A stretch of 10,419 bases of DNA from Candidatus Bathyarchaeota archaeon (GTDB taxonomy: Archaea; Thermoproteota; Bathyarchaeia; Bathyarchaeales; DTEX01). The stretch lies in assembly GCA_003601725.1 (NCBI GenBank), contig PIYJ01000042.1:1-10419 (forward strand), read 5' to 3'. Position 1 is the stretch's first letter, and every line of letters begins with the position of its first letter. A program made the position numbers and the translations under genes. Positions 6,953 through 10,419 of this stretch are shown piece by piece. A model generated the notes under the pieces. That model worked only from the letters and a program-made list of their open reading frames with translations. It had not been told where the DNA came from and made no database searches.

Positions 6953-8308
6953 GTGAAGCCTCCTCTTCACAAAAAAGCCATCAAAAAAATAAAGAGACGA
7001 ATCCCATGGATAGGGCATATCATAAACGATGAGACCGCTGGAGACTTGAATCTAGCTGCCCCCGAATTAGAGATCCAAGTCAGGGAAGGAAGCCTCTGCC
7101 TTGCCTGTAGAGGAAGCCGAAGACTATGCGGAAAACCCAGATGCCCAGCTATTCTGAAGCTGTATTCCTTCATAAAGACCCGAAATGCGGTAGCTTCAAA
7201 CCAGATGGTAGGGTCCTCCCCGCCGGGAATCTTTGTTGGACGCGTCGGATACCCCTACGTCTACGCTGGGCCGTTAGTTCCACCGGTCGTAGGTGACACT
7301 TCCCTATTTGATTTTCCAGAGCGATGGCTGGGAAAGACAACCGATGAGATAATAAAGTTTAGAACGAGCCTTATCCGTGGGAAGTTCAGAGTCAACGTGA
7401 AGAAGCCGTGGAAGAATGAACGTTTCTTAAGCAAGACTCTGGAGGTTGCTCTGTCTAGAAACTCCGTTGATACCGAGGTGACATTTCGCAGGAAGCCGTC
7501 TGGAAAGCTCCTCTTGGATGGCACTCTTCAACCGATGGGTCCTTCAGCCCTATTAGAAAGAATGGAAGTTGGGAGCTTCAAGACTGATTTCAAGATTGAG
7601 AAGGCGTACAGCGACGGCGACTTAAAAGCCGAAGAGGCGATTCTAGATCTCTATTTAGACGGTGTACCCGTTTCAAGAATCCAAAGAGCATTCAGCGTAG
7701 GAGCTTTTGGACTGAAAGATCAGAGACGGCTGGTTCCGACGAGATGGAGCATAACCGCTGTTGATTCGATGGTTTCGAAGAATCTGATCGAGAAGGAGAT
7801 CAAAAGGAAAAGGCCGATCAACGAATATCGCGTATATGAATTCAGCTATTTAGGAAACCGATTCGTGGTGCTTCTAACTCCATCCTCGTGGAAGTATGAA
7901 TGGATCGAAGCATGGTATCCCGGGACGGTTTGGAACCCGAACAGCCAAGAGATCGCTATGGGCGGCGACTGGGAAGGATACAGGGGAAGAACAACCTATG
8001 CTTCTATAGGTGGATGTTACTATGCGGTGAGGCTGGCAGTCGCGGAGTTCCTAGCGGAGGAGGGGAGGCAAGCCGGCGTCATAGCAATGAGGGAGATCCA
8101 TCCGAGATTCATAACCCCGTTGGGAGTCTGGATAAACCGGGAAAGCGTGAGAGAAGCATTGCGGAGGAGACCCGTAAAGTTCGATAGTCTTGATGAGGCT
8201 ATAGATCACATAAGTAAAAGATTCTCCATAAGGATCGATGAATGGATAAGAACAAGCGTTCTCTTGAAGGACGCCCTTTATCAGGAGAAGATTACAAAGT
8301 ATCTTTAA
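6953..8308 (+). CDS. nre: Archaeal DNA repair protein Nre (Nre N- and C-terminal domains)
   Basis: Archaea-specific protein linked to DNA damage repair; work on halophilic Nre proteins ties it to mitomycin C resistance, UvrABC and PCNA. The 451 residues carry a zinc-cluster-like segment with Cys49, 52, 59 and 64 (CLACRGSRRLCGKPRC), then SSPPGIFVGRVGYPYV and GPLVPPVVGDTS, the family core VPTRWSITAVDS at 261-272, WEGYRGRT with the GGCYYAVRLAVAEFL helix, and PLGVWINRESVREA near the C-terminus. The last eight residues, QEKITKYL, resemble a PCNA-interacting peptide. The GTG start at 6953 is preceded by AAGGT with eight nucleotides of spacing. The stop is TAA and the gene is convergent with the second Gfo/Idh gene. 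No nuclease motif is evident; the biochemical activity is unknown. Confidence 0.93.
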   Translation: MKPPLHKKAIKKIKRRIPWIGHIINDETAGDLNLAAPELEIQVREGSLCLACRGSRRLCGKPRCPAILKLYSFIKTRNAVASNQMVGSSPPGIFVGRVGYPYVYAGPLVPPVVGDTSLFDFPERWLGKTTDEIIKFRTSLIRGKFRVNVKKPWKNERFLSKTLEVALSRNSVDTEVTFRRKPSGKLLLDGTLQPMGPSALLERMEVGSFKTDFKIEKAYSDGDLKAEEAILDLYLDGVPVSRIQRAFSVGAFGLKDQRRLVPTRWSITAVDSMVSKNLIEKEIKRKRPINEYRVYEFSYLGNRFVVLLTPSSWKYEWIEAWYPGTVWNPNSQEIAMGGDWEGYRGRTTYASIGGCYYAVRLAVAEFLAEEGRQAGVIAMREIHPRFITPLGVWINRESVREALRRRPVKFDSLDEAIDHISKRFSIRIDEWIRTSVLLKDALYQEKITKYL

Positions 8309-8331
8309 TCTGATTCTAAGGATGATGATTT

Positions 8332-8354
8332 AAAAAGAGAGGGTGAAGATCACC
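8332..8354 (-). terminator. Candidate hairpin plus U-tract terminator of the minus-strand Gfo/Idh gene
   Basis: On the minus strand GGTGA-TCT-TCACC (8342-8354) forms a perfect 5-bp stem overlapping the TGA stop, followed after five bases by TTTTT at 8332-8336. The stem is short, so the U-tract may be the working part. Confidence 0.35.
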
Positions 8355-9591
8355 ATCTGGCTATGCCTTTTAAAAGTTCTTTAAGAAGCACGTCAGGAGC
8401 ATTTTTTCCTTCTTTCTCTTTGATCTCCAAGGCGTATCTTTTGAATTCATCAAGTGTGACTGGTTTCTTCCCTTTCTTCTGAGAGAGATAGGCAGATTGC
8501 ACAATCGCTGTGGTTTCAGCTCCGATATGTTCATCGCACAGCGGCTTCGTACCGTTCAATACGCAGTTACACATGTTTCTTATCTCGCCTTGAAAACTTT
8601 GAGTCCAAGTAACTTTTCCCAAGTTAACTTCTTTCTTTCTCCCCATGGCATCAGTGATCTCGAGTATTGTTTCGCCTTCCCTTTGGATTGGTCGGATTAT
8701 GCCGTTTGTTCCGATTGCACGTGTATCTAAGGAGTCCCTATATGACCATGAGCCTTCCACATGAGCCGTCGACCACGCTCCGTTCTTGTCCTCGAATCGG
8801 ATGATCACATGCGCGTCATCCTCAACCTCGAATGGTTTAAACCTTCCTTGCAGAATGCGAGTCTTCATCCTGATGCAGATGCCGTATGGCTCAACGGCTT
8901 TAACGACTGTAGGCCTCTTGTCAAATCCGCTCAGGAACCAAGAGTATGTTATTGCGTGGACGCCGTTGTCAAGAAGAGATCCTCCGCCGGCGATTTCTGG
9001 ATTCCAGAACCATGTTGCCCATTCTGGGCCGCCGTGAGCTGTGGCTAGAAAGGTCAGTTGAAGTTCACCTATGATTCCGCTTTCGATGAACTTCTTCATG
9101 CTGTACCAGATTGGACTGTAGAGCCAGTTCTCGTTATGTTGATAGAGTTTCCCGCTGTCTTTTACGGCTTCTATGACTTCGAGGCATTCGAGATATGTCC
9201 TTGCCATCGGCTTCTCAACCATAACATTGACGCCGTGCTTCAAAGCTTCGATGGCTATTGAGCTGTGAAACTTGGTAGGAGTGCAAATATCGACTAGATC
9301 GAGATCCTCTTTAGAAAGCATATCTCCAACATTATTATATGTCCTCAGAGACTCTGCATCTTCTTTCAGCTGTTGAGAAAGATCCGTGTTCCCCTCTTCC
9401 TCAGCCATTCTAGCCTTCTCAAGATAGAGTTTCTTCGTTCTTTTTTGAGACTCTTTTAAGATATCCTCAGAGATGTCGCAAAGAGAAACCAGCTTGGCTT
9501 CCTTTACGTTTGGATATGCTGGGAGATGAGCTCCTCGAAATATGCCTCCGACTCCTATTACTCCTATTCTTACTCTTTCCAACTTCTTCAC
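8350..9591 (-). CDS. Gfo/Idh/MocA family oxidoreductase with extra helical segment
   Basis: Second, longer member of the Gfo/Idh/MocA superfamily; substrate unknown. Numbering from the GTG at 9589-9591 (413 residues): Rossmann loop GVIGVGG at 10-16, Glu-Lys-Pro at 126-128 with the catalytic-type lysine, and LLDNGVHAI with Asp208 and His212 in the substrate site. Between the second and third Rossmann strands, residues about 51-86 form a charged Lys/Glu-rich helical insertion not needed for the basic fold. The frame is open to a TTG at 9607-9609, but that codon abuts the TATA box at 9611-9618; a start at GTG 9591 or TTG 9582 agrees with the predicted transcription start and with the usual family N-terminus (KKLERVRIGVIG). 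The stop is TGA. It is divergent from the ABC ATPase and convergent with nre. Confidence 0.9.
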   Translation of the reverse strand: MKKLERVRIGVIGVGGIFRGAHLPAYPNVKEAKLVSLCDISEDILKESQKRTKKLYLEKARMAEEEGNTDLSQQLKEDAESLRTYNNVGDMLSKEDLDLVDICTPTKFHSSIAIEALKHGVNVMVEKPMARTYLECLEVIEAVKDSGKLYQHNENWLYSPIWYSMKKFIESGIIGELQLTFLATAHGGPEWATWFWNPEIAGGGSLLDNGVHAITYSWFLSGFDKRPTVVKAVEPYGICIRMKTRILQGRFKPFEVEDDAHVIIRFEDKNGAWSTAHVEGSWSYRDSLDTRAIGTNGIIRPIQREGETILEITDAMGRKKEVNLGKVTWTQSFQGEIRNMCNCVLNGTKPLCDEHIGAETTAIVQSAYLSQKKGKKPVTLDEFKRYALEIKEKEGKNAPDVLLKELLKGIARW

Positions 9592-9610
9592 ACCCACCCT
9601 GAACAGCAAG

Positions 9611-9618
9611 TATATTTA
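9611..9618 (-). promoter_or_regulatory. TATA box for the minus-strand Gfo/Idh gene
   Basis: The minus strand reads TAAATATA, a near-consensus archaeal TATA box. The expected start site, about 26 bp from its centre, is near 9588-9590, so the message would be leaderless or nearly so at the GTG of 9591 or carry a few bases before TTG 9582. Confidence 0.6.
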
Positions 9619-9713
9619 TCCTTAATTTGAAGGATGACTTAAAGAATTTTCGGAGCGAGATCGTCTTTTTCTCACAGTATAGAAAAGTCTTCTTAAATGG
9701 AGATGGATTTAGA

Positions 9714-9741
9714 CATTCTTTTTTCTTTAAGATAAAGAATG
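9714..9741 (+). promoter_or_regulatory. Operator-like inverted repeat in the divergent control region
   Basis: CATTCTTT (9714-9721) and AAAGAATG (9734-9741) are perfect 8-bp inverted arms separated by 12 bases. A second, nested dyad CTTTA-AGA-TAAAG occupies 9725-9737. The element ends about 17 bp before the TATA box of the ABC ATPase and lies about 95 bp upstream of the Gfo/Idh TATA box, where an activator or repressor could bind. AT-rich composition makes chance dyads common. Confidence 0.35.
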
Positions 9742-9757
9742 AATGAGTCTCAATTAC

Positions 9758-9766
9758 TTTTATAAG
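9758..9766 (+). promoter_or_regulatory. Candidate TATA box for the ABC transporter gene
   Basis: TTTTATAAG is a good TATA match. It predicts transcription from about 9788, leaving a short leader that contains the GGAGG at 9797-9801. Confidence 0.5.
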
Positions 9767-9796
9767 TTAGTTTTAGATTATTAGAATCAGCGAACA

Positions 9797-9801
9797 GGAG
9801 G
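9797..9801 (+). promoter_or_regulatory. Strong Shine-Dalgarno sequence upstream of the ABC ATPase
   Basis: GGAGG, preceded by CA, is the best ribosome-binding match in the window. Eight bases after it lies an in-frame ATT codon at 9810-9812. The nearest ATG (9803) is only one base away and opens a three-codon frame ending in TAG. Confidence 0.5.
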
Positions 9802-9809
9802 AATGGGCC

Positions 9810-10419
9810 ATTAGCTTCGAGTATGTAGTTGAAACTGAAGATTTGGCTAAGTATTATCAGATGGGCCCCGTAACAGTTAAGGCTCTAGATGGAGTTAATC
9901 TGAAAGTTAGACGTGGAGAGTACCTTTCCATCATGGGTCCTTCTGGTTCTGGGAAGACTACTCTCTTCAACATGGTCGGCGGAATAGACAGACCTACAAG
10001 AGGAAGAGTCTTCATCGACGGAGTAGACATAGCGAAGCTAGATGCTTATGAGCTTGCTTGGCTTCGATGCAGAAAGATCGGATACATATTTCAGACCTTC
10101 AACCTCATACCCGTACTCACTGCGCTAGAAAATGTCACTCTGCCCATGATATTCGCCGGTGTAGAACGGGAGGAGCGTTTAAGACGAGGCCGCGAGATTC
10201 TAGAGTCTGTCGGTTTGGGTGAGAGGCTTGATCACAAGCCGATGGAGCTAAGCGGCGGTCAGCAGCAGAGGGTTGCCATCGCCAGGGCTCTTGCTAATAA
10301 CCCTGTCATCATTCTTGCCGATGAGCCTACTGGAAACCTAGACTTGCATACAGGATTAGAAATTATCTCGTTGCTTAGGGAGATGAATAAGGAGAAGGGA
10401 GTAACAATAATCGCGGCGA
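9810..10419 (+). CDS. ABC transporter ATP-binding protein, LolD/MacB type (cut by window end)
   Basis: Cytoplasmic ATPase subunit that powers an ABC transporter, most like the LolD/MacB/FtsE-related group that pairs with an FtsX/MacB-type permease; such a permease would be expected just beyond the window. Visible motifs are Walker A GPSGSGKTT (lysine codon at 9954-9956), Q-loop YIFQTFNLIPVLTALEN typical of this group, signature LSGGQQQR, and Walker B VIILADEPTGNLD. The H-loop is just cut off. The frame is open from 9777, but the only standard starts are TTG 9843 and ATG 9861, both of which would remove the first beta-strand (VETEDLAKYY). Homology points to a start near 9810-9825, and GGAGG is ideally spaced for ATT at 9810. 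The start is therefore tentative, while the family is certain. Confidence 0.9.
   Translation, partial: MSFEYVVETEDLAKYYQMGPVTVKALDGVNLKVRRGEYLSIMGPSGSGKTTLFNMVGGIDRPTRGRVFIDGVDIAKLDAYELAWLRCRKIGYIFQTFNLIPVLTALENVTLPMIFAGVEREERLRRGREILESVGLGERLDHKPMELSGGQQQRVAIARALANNPVIILADEPTGNLDLHTGLEIISLLREMNKEKGVTIIAA

Larger units (their letters stand above)
9610..9809. other. Divergent intergenic control region
   Basis: About 200 bp between the minus-strand Gfo/Idh gene and the plus-strand ABC ATPase. It is AT-rich and holds a TATA box for each gene, an inverted repeat at 9714-9741 and the GGAGG ribosome site. No small ORF or RNA gene was recognised in it. Confidence 0.6.

Noticed and set aside
8761..9048. 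Plus-strand open frames within the second Gfo/Idh gene
   Set aside because: The minus-strand gene has clear family motifs throughout; the opposite frames are shadows of its codon pattern.
1..10419. tRNA genes, CRISPR repeats, insertion sequences, integrase or defence genes
   Set aside because: Looked for by eye on both strands; no cloverleaf-like segments, regularly spaced repeats, transposase motifs or defence domains were found. A dedicated RNA search was not possible.

Overview
The window reads as a piece of an archaeal chromosome, probably from the Thermoproteota/Bathyarchaeia side of the tree. The domain is well supported; the lineage is a guess. The support is gene content and signals: an Ogg2-type 8-oxoguanine glycosylase, the archaea-specific repair protein Nre, an archaeal-type thymidylate synthase relic, several TATA-like promoter elements, frequent TTG/GTG starts, short intergenic gaps and AGA/AGG-rich arginine codons. 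No tRNA, rRNA, CRISPR array, insertion sequence or phage gene was recognised.

Layout. On the minus strand the window opens with the 5' end of cysS (cysteinyl-tRNA synthetase) and an MFS transporter. From about 1.7 to 4.5 kb the plus strand carries sfsA, a rubrerythrin/ferritin-like domain fused to a VIT1/CCC1 iron transporter, ogg2 and a YjbQ-family gene; the iron protein and ogg2 are 28 bp apart. Facing them on the minus strand (4554-5255) is a thymidylate synthase reading frame that keeps its catalytic motifs but is interrupted by an in-frame TAG and an in-frame TGA and lacks a start codon. A YkgJ-type cysteine-cluster protein, a Gfo/Idh/MocA oxidoreductase and nre follow on the plus strand. 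A second, different Gfo/Idh/MocA gene lies on the minus strand, convergent with nre. Divergent from it across a roughly 200 bp control region is the first part of a LolD/MacB-type ABC transporter ATPase, cut by the window end.

How the genes may work together. The iron ferritin/VIT1 protein and Ogg2 form a plausible iron/oxidative-damage pair: one limits free iron, the other removes the base lesion that iron chemistry generates. Nre, with an N-terminal zinc cluster and a C-terminal PCNA-binding-like motif, is a second DNA-maintenance gene. The two Gfo/Idh proteins probably act on sugars or sugar-like alcohols of unknown identity. No new multi-gene system is evident. The most unusual items are the interrupted thyA frame, the missing canonical start of the ABC ATPase despite a strong Shine-Dalgarno sequence, and the operator-like dyad upstream of that gene.
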